A DNA stretch of 64,000 nt from Streptomyces sp. NBC_00510 (GCA_036013505.1 CP107851.1:6346501-6410500), one strand, 5' to 3'. Positions 35,755 through 45,465 are shown, counted from the stretch's first letter. The notes: generated by a model from the letters alone, not told the origin. Made by a program: numbers and translations.

Positions 35755-36021
35755 TCAGCCCTGGAGGCCGGCGACCTTGAGAGCCAGCGCCGACTTCTTG
35801 TTGGCGGCCTGGTTCTTGTGGATGACGCCCTTGCTCACGGCCTTGTCGAGCTTCTTGGAGGCGAGACGCGCGGCCTCGGTCGCCTTCTCGACGTCGCCGG
35901 TGGCCACGGCCTCACGGGTGCGACGGATGGCGGTCTTGAGCTCGGACTTGACGGCCTTGTTGCGCAGGCGCGCCTTCTCGTTGGTCTTGTTGCGCTTGAT
36001 CTGGGACTTGATGTTCGCCAC
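35755..36021 (-). CDS. rpsT: 30S ribosomal protein S20
   Basis: An 88-residue, Lys/Arg/Ala-rich helical protein with the S20 pattern: MANIKSQIKRNKTNEKARLRN, then VEKATEAARLASKKLDKAVSKGVIHKNQAANKKSALALK. It binds 16S rRNA in the body of the 30S subunit. AAAAGG precedes the ATG. It is divergent from lepA, as in other Streptomyces. Confidence 0.99.
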   Translation of the reverse strand: MANIKSQIKRNKTNEKARLRNKAVKSELKTAIRRTREAVATGDVEKATEAARLASKKLDKAVSKGVIHKNQAANKKSALALKVAGLQG

Positions 36022-36258
36022 GAAAGAGCCTTTTCAGGTTTGGTCTGATGGGGTCCGCGCCTCGGGTAAGAGGGCACGAGGCGCGACTGCCCAGGCTAGC
36101 AGTCGGCCGCCGCGCCGCCCAAACCGGTGGCCCGTGGCGGGTCCCGCGGCGCCTCCCGCACCGCCCGGCACGGCCGTGGGCCCCGGCCATGGGACTATGG
36201 GAGCCATACGTATCGATCCGACCAGAGGCGACAGGCGCCTCAAGAGACAGGACCCTGC

Positions 36259-38124
36259 GTGCCCGCGACCCCTTCGAACGTGCCGGAGCCGAGCCGTACC
36301 GACCCGGCACTGATCCGCAATTTCTGCATCATCGCGCACATCGACCACGGCAAGTCGACCCTTGCCGACCGGATGCTCCAGCTGACCGGTGTGGTGGATC
36401 AGCGGCAGATGCGTGCCCAATACCTCGACCGCATGGACATCGAGCGCGAGCGCGGCATCACGATCAAGTCCCAGGCGGTCCGGCTGCCCTGGGCGCCCAC
36501 CGAGGGCGCCGGTCAGGGGAAGACCCACATCCTGAACATGATCGACACCCCGGGGCACGTGGACTTCACCTACGAGGTCTCCCGGTCGCTCGCGGCCTGC
36601 GAGGGCACGGTCCTGCTGGTCGACGCCGCGCAGGGCATCGAGGCGCAGACGCTGGCCAACCTGTACCTGGCGATGGAGAACGACCTCACCATCGTCCCGG
36701 TGCTGAACAAGATCGACCTGCCGGCCGCGCAGCCCGAGAAGTTCTCCGAGGAGCTGGCCAACCTCATCGGCTGCGACCCCTCCGACGTGCTGCGGGTCTC
36801 CGCCAAGACCGGACTCGGCGTCGAGGCCCTGCTGGACCGCGTCGTGGAGACCGTCCCGGCCCCGGTCGGCGTCGCCGACGCGCCCGCCCGCGCGATGATC
36901 TTCGACTCCGTGTACGACTCCTACCGCGGCGTCGTCACCTACGTCCGGGTCGTCGACGGGCAGCTCAGCAAGCGCGAGCGCATCAGGATGATGTCCACCG
37001 GCGCGACCCACGAGCTGCTGGAGATCGGCACCAACTCGCCCGAGATGCTGTCGGCCGACGGCCTCGGCGTCGGCGAGGTGGGCTACCTGATCACGGGTGT
37101 GAAGGACGTCCGCCAGTCCAAGGTGGGTGACACGATCACCCAGCAGTCCAAGGGCGCCACCGAGGCACTGGGCGGCTACAAGGACCCCAAGCCCATGGTG
37201 TTCTCCGGCCTGTACCCGCTGGACGGCTCCGACTACCCGGAGCTGCGCGACGCGCTGGACAAGCTGCAGCTCAACGACGCCGCGCTGGTCTACGAGCCGG
37301 AGACCTCCGCGGCCCTCGGCTTCGGTTTCCGCGTGGGCTTCCTCGGCCTGCTGCACCTCGACGTGATCCGCGAGCGGCTGGAGCGCGAGTTCGGGCTCGA
37401 CCTGATCGCCACCGCGCCCAACGTGGTCTACCGGGTGGTGATGGAGGACGGCGCCGAACACGTCGTCACCAACCCCAGCGAGTTCCCCGAGGGCAAGATC
37501 GCCGAGGTGTACGAGCCGGTGGTGCGGGCCACGATCCTGGCGCCCACGGAGTTCATCGGCGCGATCATGGAGCTCTGCCAGACCCGGCGCGGCTCGCTGC
37601 TCGGCATGGACTACCTCTCCGAGGACCGGGTGGAGATCCGCTACACCCTCCCGCTCGCCGAGATCGTCTTCGACTTCTTCGACCAGCTGAAGTCCAAGAC
37701 CCGCGGCTACGCCTCGCTGGACTACGAGCCCACCGGCGAGCAGACCTCCAGCCTGGTCAAGGTCGACATCCTGCTGCACGGCGACAAGGTGGACGCCTTC
37801 TCGGCGATCACCCACAAGGACGCGGCGTACGCGTACGGGGTGCGCCTGGTCGCCAAGCTGCGCGAGCTCATCCCGCGGCAGGCCTTCGAGGTGCCCATCC
37901 AGGCCGCCATCGGCTCCCGGGTCATCGCCCGCGAGACCATCCGCGCCATCCGCAAGGACGTCCTCGCCAAGTGCTACGGCGGTGACATCTCCCGTAAGCG
38001 GAAGCTGCTGGAGAAGCAGAAGGAGGGCAAGAAGCGGATGAAGATGGTCGGTTCCGTGGAGGTGCCGCAGGAGGCCTTCATCGCGGTGCTCTCCAGCGAC
38101 GAGGGCGCGGCCAAGAAGAAGTAG
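36259..38124 (+). CDS. lepA: Translation elongation factor 4 (LepA)
   Basis: A 621-residue translational GTPase. G1 is AHIDHGKST, G2 is ERGITIKSQ, G3 is DTPGHVDF and G4 is NKIDLP. LepA-specific domains follow, including GFRVGFLGLLHLDV and the C-terminal KLLEKQKEGKKRMKMVGSVEVPQEAF. It back-translocates or remodels stalled ribosomes. The GTG at 36259 (AGGA upstream) is used; in-frame upstream sequence is non-coding in character. A hairpin at 38151-38188 ends it. Confidence 0.98.
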   Translation: MPATPSNVPEPSRTDPALIRNFCIIAHIDHGKSTLADRMLQLTGVVDQRQMRAQYLDRMDIERERGITIKSQAVRLPWAPTEGAGQGKTHILNMIDTPGHVDFTYEVSRSLAACEGTVLLVDAAQGIEAQTLANLYLAMENDLTIVPVLNKIDLPAAQPEKFSEELANLIGCDPSDVLRVSAKTGLGVEALLDRVVETVPAPVGVADAPARAMIFDSVYDSYRGVVTYVRVVDGQLSKRERIRMMSTGATHELLEIGTNSPEMLSADGLGVGEVGYLITGVKDVRQSKVGDTITQQSKGATEALGGYKDPKPMVFSGLYPLDGSDYPELRDALDKLQLNDAALVYEPETSAALGFGFRVGFLGLLHLDVIRERLEREFGLDLIATAPNVVYRVVMEDGAEHVVTNPSEFPEGKIAEVYEPVVRATILAPTEFIGAIMELCQTRRGSLLGMDYLSEDRVEIRYTLPLAEIVFDFFDQLKSKTRGYASLDYEPTGEQTSSLVKVDILLHGDKVDAFSAITHKDAAYAYGVRLVAKLRELIPRQAFEVPIQAAIGSRVIARETIRAIRKDVLAKCYGGDISRKRKLLEKQKEGKKRMKMVGSVEVPQEAFIAVLSSDEGAAKKK

Positions 38125-38150
38125 CCGGCGCGGTCCGACGCACCGCACAG

Positions 38151-38188
38151 GAAGGGCGCTTGTCCGATGACCGGGCAGGCGCCCTTTC
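38151..38188 (+). terminator. Terminator after lepA
   Basis: AAGGGCGC (38152-38159) pairs with GCGCCCTT (38179-38186), with weaker inner pairing, followed by TC-rich sequence. It starts 27 nt after the lepA stop. Confidence 0.7.
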
Positions 38189-38312
38189 GTATGAGCGGAC
38201 CGGCATTCGGGTGATTGGCAAAAACCCCGGGCCGCGCGGTTTCTGCCGGGGATCGAGGACGTTACTCATCGTGACAGCGGCGAAAGGCGTCGCTGCGGAA
38301 GGGGAATGTGAA

Positions 38313-38570
38313 GTGAAGTACTCGAAGGCCGCGGCCGTCGTCGCCGGTTCCGTGATCGCGCTGGGCGCCGCCGGTGCCGCCGCGTCCCCCGCCTTCGCCG
38401 GGGAGGCCCTCCCGCTCGGCAACGGGCCGATGAAGATCCTGGACGCCAAGGACGAGGTCGCCAAGACCGGTCTGAAGGCGGTCACGGGCAAGACGAACGA
38501 GCTGCTCGGCGGTGCCGGCAAGACGGGGGGCACCAAGGGCATGATCGGCGGTCTGCCCATCGGCGGCTGA
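38313..38570 (+). CDS. Small secreted protein, unknown function
   Basis: An 85-residue precursor. KYSKAAAVVAGSVIALGAAGAAASPAFA is a clear Sec signal peptide ending in PAFA-GE near residue 29. The mature part of about 56 residues is Gly/Lys-rich (GNGPMKILDAKDEVAKTGLKAV, then GGAGKTGGTKGMIGGLPIGG) without Cys. The GTG start has AGGGGAA eight nt upstream; the longer frame is rejected. It resembles the many small exported proteins of Streptomyces that appear during aerial growth, but no family is recognised. Confidence 0.75.
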   Translation: MKYSKAAAVVAGSVIALGAAGAAASPAFAGEALPLGNGPMKILDAKDEVAKTGLKAVTGKTNELLGGAGKTGGTKGMIGGLPIGG

Positions 38571-38701
38571 GCGCCGCACGTCCCGCGGTGCCGCCGACGG
38601 GTGGCCGGAAGGCGGGCTCCCCGGATTCCGGGCGGGCCCGCCGTTATGTGTACGTACCATGTATCTGGTCGTCACGGTTGTATCGCGGTGGCCGCGGCCC
38701 C

Positions 38702-38758
38702 TTACCAAGCGGGCGCCGATTCCCTACTCTGATCACCACTCGTTAGTTACTCACGAGT
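38702..38758 (+). promoter_or_regulatory. Promoter with overlapping palindrome upstream of the acyl-CoA synthetase gene
   Basis: TTACCA (38702-38707) and TACTCT (38725-38730) are 17 nt apart. The expected start near 38737 coincides with the inverted repeat ACTCGT (38738-38743) and ACGAGT (38753-38758), spaced by 9 nt. The placement is that of a repressor operator, perhaps for a TetR/FadR-type regulator of fatty-acid use. Predicted from sequence only. Confidence 0.5.
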
Positions 38759-38792
38759 CACCCAGCAAAGAGGCGGGCCCCCGGAGGTTGTC

Positions 38793-40670
38793 GTGACCGA
38801 CACGCAGACTTTGATCGAGAACCGGCCGCCCTCCGTGGCGAACCTGTTCCTGGAGCGCGTCGAGGCGACGCCCGATGCCGAGGCGTACCGCTTCCCGGTG
38901 CCGTCGGCCGGCGGCGGTCCGGAGACATGGAGGTCGCTCACCTGGAAGCAGGCCGCGGACCGGGTCCATGCCATCGCCGCGGGCCTGATGGACCTGGGGG
39001 TGCGCCCCGAGGAGCGGGTGGCCATCGCCTCCGCCACCCGGGTCGAGTGGATCCTGGCCGACCTCGGCGTGCTCTGCGCCGGTGCGGCGACCACCACCGT
39101 CTACCCGAGCACCAACGCCGACGAGACGGCCTTCATCCTGGCCGACTCCGGCAGCCGGGTGCTGATCGCCGAGAACGCCGTGCAGCTGGCCAAGGCCGTC
39201 GAGCGCCGCGCCGAGCTGCCCGAACTGGCCCACGTCGTGGTCGTGGACGCCGAGGGCGCCGACCTCGGGGAGGACGGGTGGGCGCTCTCGCTGGCCCAGC
39301 TGGAGCAGCGCGGCAAGGTCTACCTGGAGAAGAACCCCGAGGCCGTCCGCAAGACCGTGGGCGACATCACCAAGGACCAGCTGGCCACCCTCATCTACAC
39401 CTCCGGCACGACCGGCCGCCCCAAGGGTGTGCGGCTGCCGCACGACTGCTGGGCGTACATGGCCCGCGCGATCCAGGCGAACGGCCTGCTGGAGGCGGAG
39501 GACGTCCAGTACCTCTGGCTGCCGCTGGCGCACGTCTTCGGCAAGGTACTCACCGCCGGGCACATCACCATTGGCCACGTGACCGCGGTCGACGGCCGCG
39601 TCGACAAGATCATCGAGAACCTGCCGGTCGTGCAGCCCACCTACATGGCCGCCGTCCCGCGCATCTTCGAGAAGGTCTACAACGGTGTCGCCGCCAAGGC
39701 CCGCGCGGGCGGCGCGGCGAAGTACCGGATCTTCAAGTGGGCCGCCGAGGTCGCCCGCGAGTACGCCAAGGTCACCCAGGACAACCGCCGCCGCACCGGC
39801 AACGCCGGCGCCCCCTTCGGGCTCTCCGCCAAGCACGCCGTCGCCGACCGCCTGGTGTACGCCAAGCTCCGCGACGCCTTCGGCGGCAAGCTGCGCGCCT
39901 GTGTCTCCGGCTCCGCCGCCCTCTCCCCGGAGATCGGCTACTTTTTCTCCGGCGCCGGCATCCACATCCTGGAGGGCTACGGCCTGACCGAGTCCAGCGC
40001 CGCCAGCTTCGTCAACCCCGGCGAGGCCTACCGGACCGGTACCGTCGGCAAGCCGCTGCCCGGCACCGAGGTCCGCATCGCGGAGGACGGCGAGATCCTG
40101 CTGCGCGGCCCCGGCATCATGCAGGGCTACCACGGGCTGCCCGAGAAGACGGCCGAAGTGCTGGAGTCGGACGGCTGGTTCCACACCGGTGACATCGGGG
40201 AGCTCTCCGCGGACGGCTACCTCACCATCACCGACCGCAAGAAGGACATCATCAAGAACTCCAACGGCAAGTACATCGCGCCGGCCGCGGTCGAGGGCCA
40301 GTTCAAGGCCGCCTGTCCGTTCATCAGCAACGTCCTGGTGATCGGCGCCGACCGCAACTTCTGCACCGCCCTGTTCGCCCTCGACGAGCCCACGATCCTC
40401 GGCTGGGCGAAGGAGAACGGCCTGGAGGGCAAGCCCTACGCGGAGGTCGTCGGCTCCGAGCAGGTGCGGGTCCTGATGGACGGCTACGTGCAGCGGGTCA
40501 ACGCGGACCTGCAGCGCTGGCAGCAGATCAAGACCTTCCGCGTGCTGCCGCGCGACCTGGACGTCGAGCACGGTGACCTCACGCCGAGCCTGAAGCTCAA
40601 GCGGCCGGTCGTGGAGCGCGAGTTCAAGGACCTGATCGAGGACATGTACGCCGGCACGCGGGAGGACTGA
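38793..40670 (+). CDS. Long-chain acyl-CoA synthetase (AMP-dependent)
   Basis: A 625-residue ANL enzyme. The P-loop is TLIYTSGTTGRPKG. VRLPHDCWAYM, GYGLTESSAASFVNPGEAYRTG and WFHTGDIGEL follow, then ITDRKKDIIKNSNGKYIAPAAVEG, the last typical of long-chain FadD/Faa enzymes, and a C-terminal LTPSLKLKR. It makes acyl-CoA for beta-oxidation or lipid synthesis. It is unlike the FAAL at 9972, which has different signatures and an ACP partner. The start is the GTG at 38793. Confidence 0.95.
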   Translation: MTDTQTLIENRPPSVANLFLERVEATPDAEAYRFPVPSAGGGPETWRSLTWKQAADRVHAIAAGLMDLGVRPEERVAIASATRVEWILADLGVLCAGAATTTVYPSTNADETAFILADSGSRVLIAENAVQLAKAVERRAELPELAHVVVVDAEGADLGEDGWALSLAQLEQRGKVYLEKNPEAVRKTVGDITKDQLATLIYTSGTTGRPKGVRLPHDCWAYMARAIQANGLLEAEDVQYLWLPLAHVFGKVLTAGHITIGHVTAVDGRVDKIIENLPVVQPTYMAAVPRIFEKVYNGVAAKARAGGAAKYRIFKWAAEVAREYAKVTQDNRRRTGNAGAPFGLSAKHAVADRLVYAKLRDAFGGKLRACVSGSAALSPEIGYFFSGAGIHILEGYGLTESSAASFVNPGEAYRTGTVGKPLPGTEVRIAEDGEILLRGPGIMQGYHGLPEKTAEVLESDGWFHTGDIGELSADGYLTITDRKKDIIKNSNGKYIAPAAVEGQFKAACPFISNVLVIGADRNFCTALFALDEPTILGWAKENGLEGKPYAEVVGSEQVRVLMDGYVQRVNADLQRWQQIKTFRVLPRDLDVEHGDLTPSLKLKRPVVEREFKDLIEDMYAGTRED

Positions 40671-40675
40671 GCGTC

Positions 40676-41275
40676 TCAGTCACCCACCCGGGGGCCCGGC
40701 AGGTCCACGTCGCGCAGCGCGTGTTCCAGCCGGGCCACGCGGTGGGCGAGCGCGGTGACGTCCGGACGGCCGTCGGCGGCGAGTTGCCGCTCGACGGCCG
40801 CGAGGCGCTGCTCGATCGCCTCCAGCCGGTCCCGGTCGCGCTCCAGAAGGCCCCGCAACTGGCGGGTCTTGTGGTGCAGTTCGAGGAAGACGGTGACCTT
40901 GGCCCGCAGCACCCAGGGGTCGAAGGGCTTGGTGAGGTAGTCCGCCGCGCCGGTGGCGTAGCCGCGGAAGGCGAAGGTGGTGTCCAGGTCGTTCCCGGTC
41001 AGGAAGATGATCGGGATGTCCTTGGTCTGGTCGAGGCGCTTGATGTTCGCGGCGGTCTCGAAGCCGTCCATGCCCGGCATCAGGACGTCGAGCAGCACCA
41101 CCGCGAACTCCTGGCGCAGCAGCGCCTTCATCGCCTCCTCCCCGGAACGGGCGCGCACCAGCGGCTGGTCGAGCGTGCCGAGGATGGCCTCCAGGGCGAT
41201 CAGGTTGTCCTCCATGTCGTCGACGAGGAGGATGCCGGCCTTCCCCGTGACCGTGCCGGTGCCGCCCGGGGTCAC
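40676..41275 (-). CDS. Response regulator: receiver domain plus C-terminal coiled coil
   Basis: A 199-residue protein. The receiver domain (about 10-130) has LLVDDMEDN (acidic pair), VVLLDVLMPGMDGFE (phospho-Asp), FLTGND and YLTKPFD (Lys). The remaining 60 residues are a coiled coil (LLERDRDRLEAIEQRLAAVERQLA) without DNA-binding motif, so output is by protein contact. The GTG start overlaps the stop of the hybrid kinase gene (GTGA), which makes it the likely second phosphoacceptor of that kinase. Confidence 0.93.
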   Translation of the reverse strand: MTPGGTGTVTGKAGILLVDDMEDNLIALEAILGTLDQPLVRARSGEEAMKALLRQEFAVVLLDVLMPGMDGFETAANIKRLDQTKDIPIIFLTGNDLDTTFAFRGYATGAADYLTKPFDPWVLRAKVTVFLELHHKTRQLRGLLERDRDRLEAIEQRLAAVERQLAADGRPDVTALAHRVARLEHALRDVDLPGPRVGD

Positions 41276-44200
41276 GAGGTGGGCCTCGCGGGGCCGTCGG
41301 AGTCGTCGTGGCCGCCGGGGCAGGACCGTTCGGCGTCCCGGCCCGCGTCGGGGTCGAGCAGCAGGTGCGCCGCGTGCAGCAGCCGGTCCACGTCCACCGG
41401 TTTGGGCACGTAGTCGTTGGCGCCGCAGGCGATCGAGCGCTCCCGGTCGCCCGGCATCGCCTTCGCCGTGAGGGCGATGATCGGCAGCTCGGCGAAGCGC
41501 GGGGTGCGGCGGATGGCCTCGATCGTCTCGTACCCGTCCATCTCGGGCATCATGATGTCCATCAGCACGAGGGCGACGTCGGGGTTCCGCTCCAGGGTCT
41601 CGATGCCCTCGCGGCCGTTCTCCGCGTACAGGACGGGCATCCCGATCCGGCCCAGGACGTGGGTGAGGGCGAAGACGTTGCGGATGTCGTCGTCGACGAT
41701 GAGCACGCGGTTGCCGGCCAGGACCCGGCCGGTGCGGCCGTCCCGCCACTCGTCGATCCGGTTCGAGGTGGGCCAGGTGTCCCCCGGCGCGACCGGGCCG
41801 GACGTCCGGCGCTCGGCGTCGTACGCCGCGGCCACGGGCACCGGGCCGCCCCCGGCCTCCGCTCCGCCGCCCGCGGGGCCGTGCTGCGGCTCGGGCTCGC
41901 CGGGGCCGCCGTGGCCCGCGTACATCGCCGGGACGTACAGCGTGAAGGTGCTGCCCCGGCCGGGCTCGCTCTCGGCGACGATGCGGCCGCCGAGCAGCCC
42001 GGCGATCTCCCGGCTGATGGACAGGCCCAGCCCGGTGCCGCCGTACTTGCGGTTGGTGGTGCCGTCGGCCTGCTGGAAGGCCTCGAAGATCACCGGGAGT
42101 TTCTCGCCGGGGATGCCGATGCCGGTGTCCCGTACGGCGAAGGCGATCAGGTCGTCGGCGTCCTCGCAGCGCGACACCCGCAGTTCCACCCGGCCCTGGG
42201 AGGTGAACTTGATCGCGTTGGAGAGCAGGTTGCGCAGCACCTGCTGCAGCCGCTGCTCGTCCGAGAACATCTCGCGGGGCACGTCCTCGCCCACGGCGAC
42301 GTCGAAGGTGAGCCCGCGGTCGAGGGTGACCGGGCGGAAGGTGGCGTGCACGTAGTCCAGCAGCTTGATCAGCGGCAGCTTCTTGGGACGGACGTCCATG
42401 CGGCCCGCCTCGATCTTCGACAGGTCCAGGATGTCGTTGATCAGCTGCAGCAGGTCCGAGCCGGAGCGGTGGATCGTGGTGGCGAAGTGCACCTCCTGCT
42501 CCGACAGATGACCGTCCGGGTTGTCCGCGAGCAGCCGGGCCAGGATCAGCAGCGAGTTGAGCGGAGTGCGCAGTTCGTGCGACATGTTGGCCAGGAACTC
42601 CGACTTGTACTGCGAGGAGGTGGCCAGCAGGGCCGCCTTCTCCTCCAGCTCGGCGTTGGAGCGCTGCAGCTCGGCCTGCTGCCGCTGGAGTTCGTCCGAC
42701 CTCTCCTGCAACTGCTGGGCGAGCCGCTGGGACTCCGACAGCAGCGACTCCGTGCGGGAGTTGGCGATGATGGTGTTGATCGCCACGCCGATGGTGCTGA
42801 CGAACTGGTCGAAGAAGGCCAGGTGGACGTCGGAGAAGCGGGAGAAGGAAGCCAGTTCGATGACGCCGAGCAGTTCGTCCTCGAAGAGGATGGGGATGAT
42901 CACGACGCTGGTCGGAGCCGCCTCGCCGAGACCCGAGGTGATGGTGATGTAGTCGGGTGGCGCCTCCTCCACGAGGATGCGTTTCTTCTCCAGCGCCGCC
43001 TGCCGCACCAGCCCGTGTCCGGGCATGCCGGGGGTGTCCACCGTGGCGCCCTGCGCCGAGCCGTACCCGGCGATGAAGGCCAGCCCGCGCGGGGCCCGCG
43101 GCTGGGCGGTGCCGCTCCGGCCGGCGTCGGTCTGGGCCAGGAAGAACGCCCCGTACTGGGCGTTCACCAGCGGGGTCAGCTCGCGCAGGATGAGGTCCGC
43201 GACCTCCATCAGGTCGCGGTGGCCCTGCATCAGGCCGGCCAGGCGGGCCAGGTTGGACTCCAGCCAGTCCTTGGCGCGGGTGGTCTCGCGGAGGTTGGCC
43301 ACCATCAGGTTGACGTTGTTCTTCAGCTCGGCGACCTCGCCCTGCGCCTCGACCGCGATGCTGCGCGACATGTCGCCCTGGGCGACCGCGGAGGCCACCT
43401 CGGCGATGGCCCGCACCTGGGTGGTCAGGTTGGACGCCAGCTCGTTCACACCCGTCGTCAGGCGCTTCCACGTGCCGTATACGCCCTCCACTCGGGCCTG
43501 GCCGCCCAGCTGGCCCTCGCTGCCGACCTCACGGGCGACCCGGGTCACCTCGGAGGAGAAGGACGACAGCGTGTCCACCATCGTGTTGATGGTCGTCTTC
43601 AGCTCCAGGATCTCGCCGCGCGCGTCCACGTCGATCTTCTTCGACAGGTCGCCCTGGGCGACGGCGGTGGCGACCTGGGCGATGTTCCTGACCTGGGAGG
43701 TCAGGTTGTCGGCCATGAAGTTGACGTTGTCGGTGAGGTCCTTCCAGACGCCGGAGACGCCGCGGACCTGGGCGCGGCCGCCGAGCCGGCCCTCGGTGCC
43801 GACCTCGCGCGCGACCCGGGTCACCTCGTCCGCGAAGCCGCGGAGCTGGTCGACCATCGTGTTGATGGTGTCCTTGAGCTCCAGGATCTCGCCGCGGGCG
43901 TCGACCGTGATCTTCTTCGACAGGTCGCCGTTCGCCACCGACGTGGTCACCTGGGCGATGTTGCGGACCTGCGAGGTGAGGTTGGACGCCATGAAGTTGA
44001 CGTTGTCGGTGAGGTCCTTCCAGACGCCGGAGACGCCGCGGACCTGGGCCTGACCGCCGAGGTTGCCCTCGGTGCCGACCTCGCGCGCGACCCGGGTCAC
44101 CTCGTCGGCGAAGGCGGAGAGCTGGTCGACCATCGTGTTGATGGTCGACTTGAGCTCCAGGATCTCGCCCTTGGCCTCCACGGTGATGGTCTTGCCGAGG

Positions 44201-45465
44201 TCGCCCTGGGCGACGGCGGTGGCGACCTGGGCGATGTTCCTGACCTGGGAGGTCAGGTTGTCGGCCATGAAGTTGACGTTGTCGGTGAGGTCCTTCCAGA
44301 CGCCCGAGACGCCACGGACCTGGGCGCGGCCGCCCAGCTGGCCCTCGGTGCCGACCTCGCGGGCGACCCGGGTCACCTCGTCGGCGAAGGCGGAGAGCTG
44401 CCCCACCATCGTGTTGATCGTCGACTTCAGCTGCAGGATCTCGCCCTGCGCGTCGACCGTGATCTTCTGCGAGAGGTCGCCGTTGGCGACCGCCGTGGTC
44501 ACCTGGGCGATGTTGCGGACCTGCGAGGTGAGGTTGGACGCCATGAAGTTGACGTTGTCGGTGAGGTCCTTCCAGACGCCGAAGACGCCGCGGACCTGGG
44601 CGCGGCCGCCGAGCCGGCCCTCGGTGCCGACCTCGCGGGCGACCCGGGTCACCTCGTCGGCGAAGGCGGAGAGCTGGTCCACCATCGTGTTGACGGTGAG
44701 CTTGAGTTCCAGCAGCTCACCGGTCGCCTCGACCGTCACCTCGCGGGTCAGGTCGCCCCGCGCCACCGCCGTCGTCACCAGCGCGATGTCGCGGACCTGG
44801 GCGGTCAGCCGGGCGGCCATCGTGTTGACCGCCTCGGTCACGTCCCGCCAACTGCCCGAGAGCCCGCGCACCTTGGCCCGGCCGCCGAGTCGGCCCTCGG
44901 TGCCGACCTCGCGGGCGACCCGGGTCACCTCACCGGTGAACAGCGACAGCTGGTCCACCATGCGGTTGACCGCCCGGCCGAGCCTGCGCAGGTCCCCGCG
45001 GAGCGGCCGGCTGCCGTCGTGCAGGTCCACCCGCTGCGTCAAGTCGCCGTCCGCCACGGCGTCCAGCACCCGGGTGGCGTTCGCCGCCGGGATGACCAGC
45101 GCGTCGATCAGGGAGTTCGCCGCCTGCACGCTCATCGCCCAGGATCCCTGGCCCGGGCTGTCCGCGAGCCGCTCGTCCAGCCTGCCCCGACGTACGACCT
45201 CCCGCTTGACCCGGCCCAGTTCGGCGGAGAAGTGCTGCTCCCGCGCGACGATCCGGTTGAACGTTCCGGCGAGTTCGGCCAGCACCCCTTCGGCACCGTC
45301 ACCCAGCCGCACCCGGAAGTCGCCGTCGCACAGGGAGCGCATCGCCGTGAGCAGCGGCCGCAGTTCCGCCGCGCGTATCCACTCACCGTCCGGCGGCGGG
45401 TCGACGACACGCGGACGCGCAGGAGTCGCGGTTTTCGGGGCGGGAACAGCCGATTTAAGAGCCAT
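41272..45465 (-). CDS. Hybrid histidine kinase with tandem HAMP repeats, GAF, HisKA, HATPase and receiver
   Basis: A 1397-residue cytoplasmic protein. There is no membrane segment. HAMP-like units begin with a degenerate one near residue 45 and one near 134. Six nearly identical 92-residue units follow (about 176-727), each with EVTRVAREVGTEG and a GDL motif. A GAF domain follows (YGAFFLAQ to ILFEDELLGVIELASF), then coiled coil, the HisKA H-box LANMSHELRTPLNS, and HATPase GTGLGLSISREIAG. A receiver (LIVDDD, LVLMDIMMPEMDGYE) ends it. It resembles group III-type multi-HAMP kinases, which sense osmotic or envelope stress in fungi. Coupled to the downstream response regulator. Confidence 0.95.
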   Translation of the reverse strand: MALKSAVPAPKTATPARPRVVDPPPDGEWIRAAELRPLLTAMRSLCDGDFRVRLGDGAEGVLAELAGTFNRIVAREQHFSAELGRVKREVVRRGRLDERLADSPGQGSWAMSVQAANSLIDALVIPAANATRVLDAVADGDLTQRVDLHDGSRPLRGDLRRLGRAVNRMVDQLSLFTGEVTRVAREVGTEGRLGGRAKVRGLSGSWRDVTEAVNTMAARLTAQVRDIALVTTAVARGDLTREVTVEATGELLELKLTVNTMVDQLSAFADEVTRVAREVGTEGRLGGRAQVRGVFGVWKDLTDNVNFMASNLTSQVRNIAQVTTAVANGDLSQKITVDAQGEILQLKSTINTMVGQLSAFADEVTRVAREVGTEGQLGGRAQVRGVSGVWKDLTDNVNFMADNLTSQVRNIAQVATAVAQGDLGKTITVEAKGEILELKSTINTMVDQLSAFADEVTRVAREVGTEGNLGGQAQVRGVSGVWKDLTDNVNFMASNLTSQVRNIAQVTTSVANGDLSKKITVDARGEILELKDTINTMVDQLRGFADEVTRVAREVGTEGRLGGRAQVRGVSGVWKDLTDNVNFMADNLTSQVRNIAQVATAVAQGDLSKKIDVDARGEILELKTTINTMVDTLSSFSSEVTRVAREVGSEGQLGGQARVEGVYGTWKRLTTGVNELASNLTTQVRAIAEVASAVAQGDMSRSIAVEAQGEVAELKNNVNLMVANLRETTRAKDWLESNLARLAGLMQGHRDLMEVADLILRELTPLVNAQYGAFFLAQTDAGRSGTAQPRAPRGLAFIAGYGSAQGATVDTPGMPGHGLVRQAALEKKRILVEEAPPDYITITSGLGEAAPTSVVIIPILFEDELLGVIELASFSRFSDVHLAFFDQFVSTIGVAINTIIANSRTESLLSESQRLAQQLQERSDELQRQQAELQRSNAELEEKAALLATSSQYKSEFLANMSHELRTPLNSLLILARLLADNPDGHLSEQEVHFATTIHRSGSDLLQLINDILDLSKIEAGRMDVRPKKLPLIKLLDYVHATFRPVTLDRGLTFDVAVGEDVPREMFSDEQRLQQVLRNLLSNAIKFTSQGRVELRVSRCEDADDLIAFAVRDTGIGIPGEKLPVIFEAFQQADGTTNRKYGGTGLGLSISREIAGLLGGRIVAESEPGRGSTFTLYVPAMYAGHGGPGEPEPQHGPAGGGAEAGGGPVPVAAAYDAERRTSGPVAPGDTWPTSNRIDEWRDGRTGRVLAGNRVLIVDDDIRNVFALTHVLGRIGMPVLYAENGREGIETLERNPDVALVLMDIMMPEMDGYETIEAIRRTPRFAELPIIALTAKAMPGDRERSIACGANDYVPKPVDVDRLLHAAHLLLDPDAGRDAERSCPGGHDDSDGPARPTS
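43285..44940 (-). repeat. Six tandem 276-bp coding repeats (HAMP units)
   Basis: The kinase gene contains six in-frame units of 276 bp (92 codons), strongly conserved at DNA level. Each carries the minus-strand sequence for TRVAREVGTEG (copies near 44635, 44360, 44083 and 43807). The outer units are the most diverged. Such repeats allow unit loss or gain by recombination. Confidence 0.85.

Noticed and set aside
38793..40670. A second FAAL linked to the biosynthetic cluster
   Set aside because: Its signatures are those of long-chain acyl-CoA synthetases and it is 25 kb away with its own promoter.
43285..44940. CRISPR or satellite repeat
   Set aside because: The 276-bp repeats are in frame and encode HAMP units of the kinase; there are no short repeats with unique spacers anywhere in the window.
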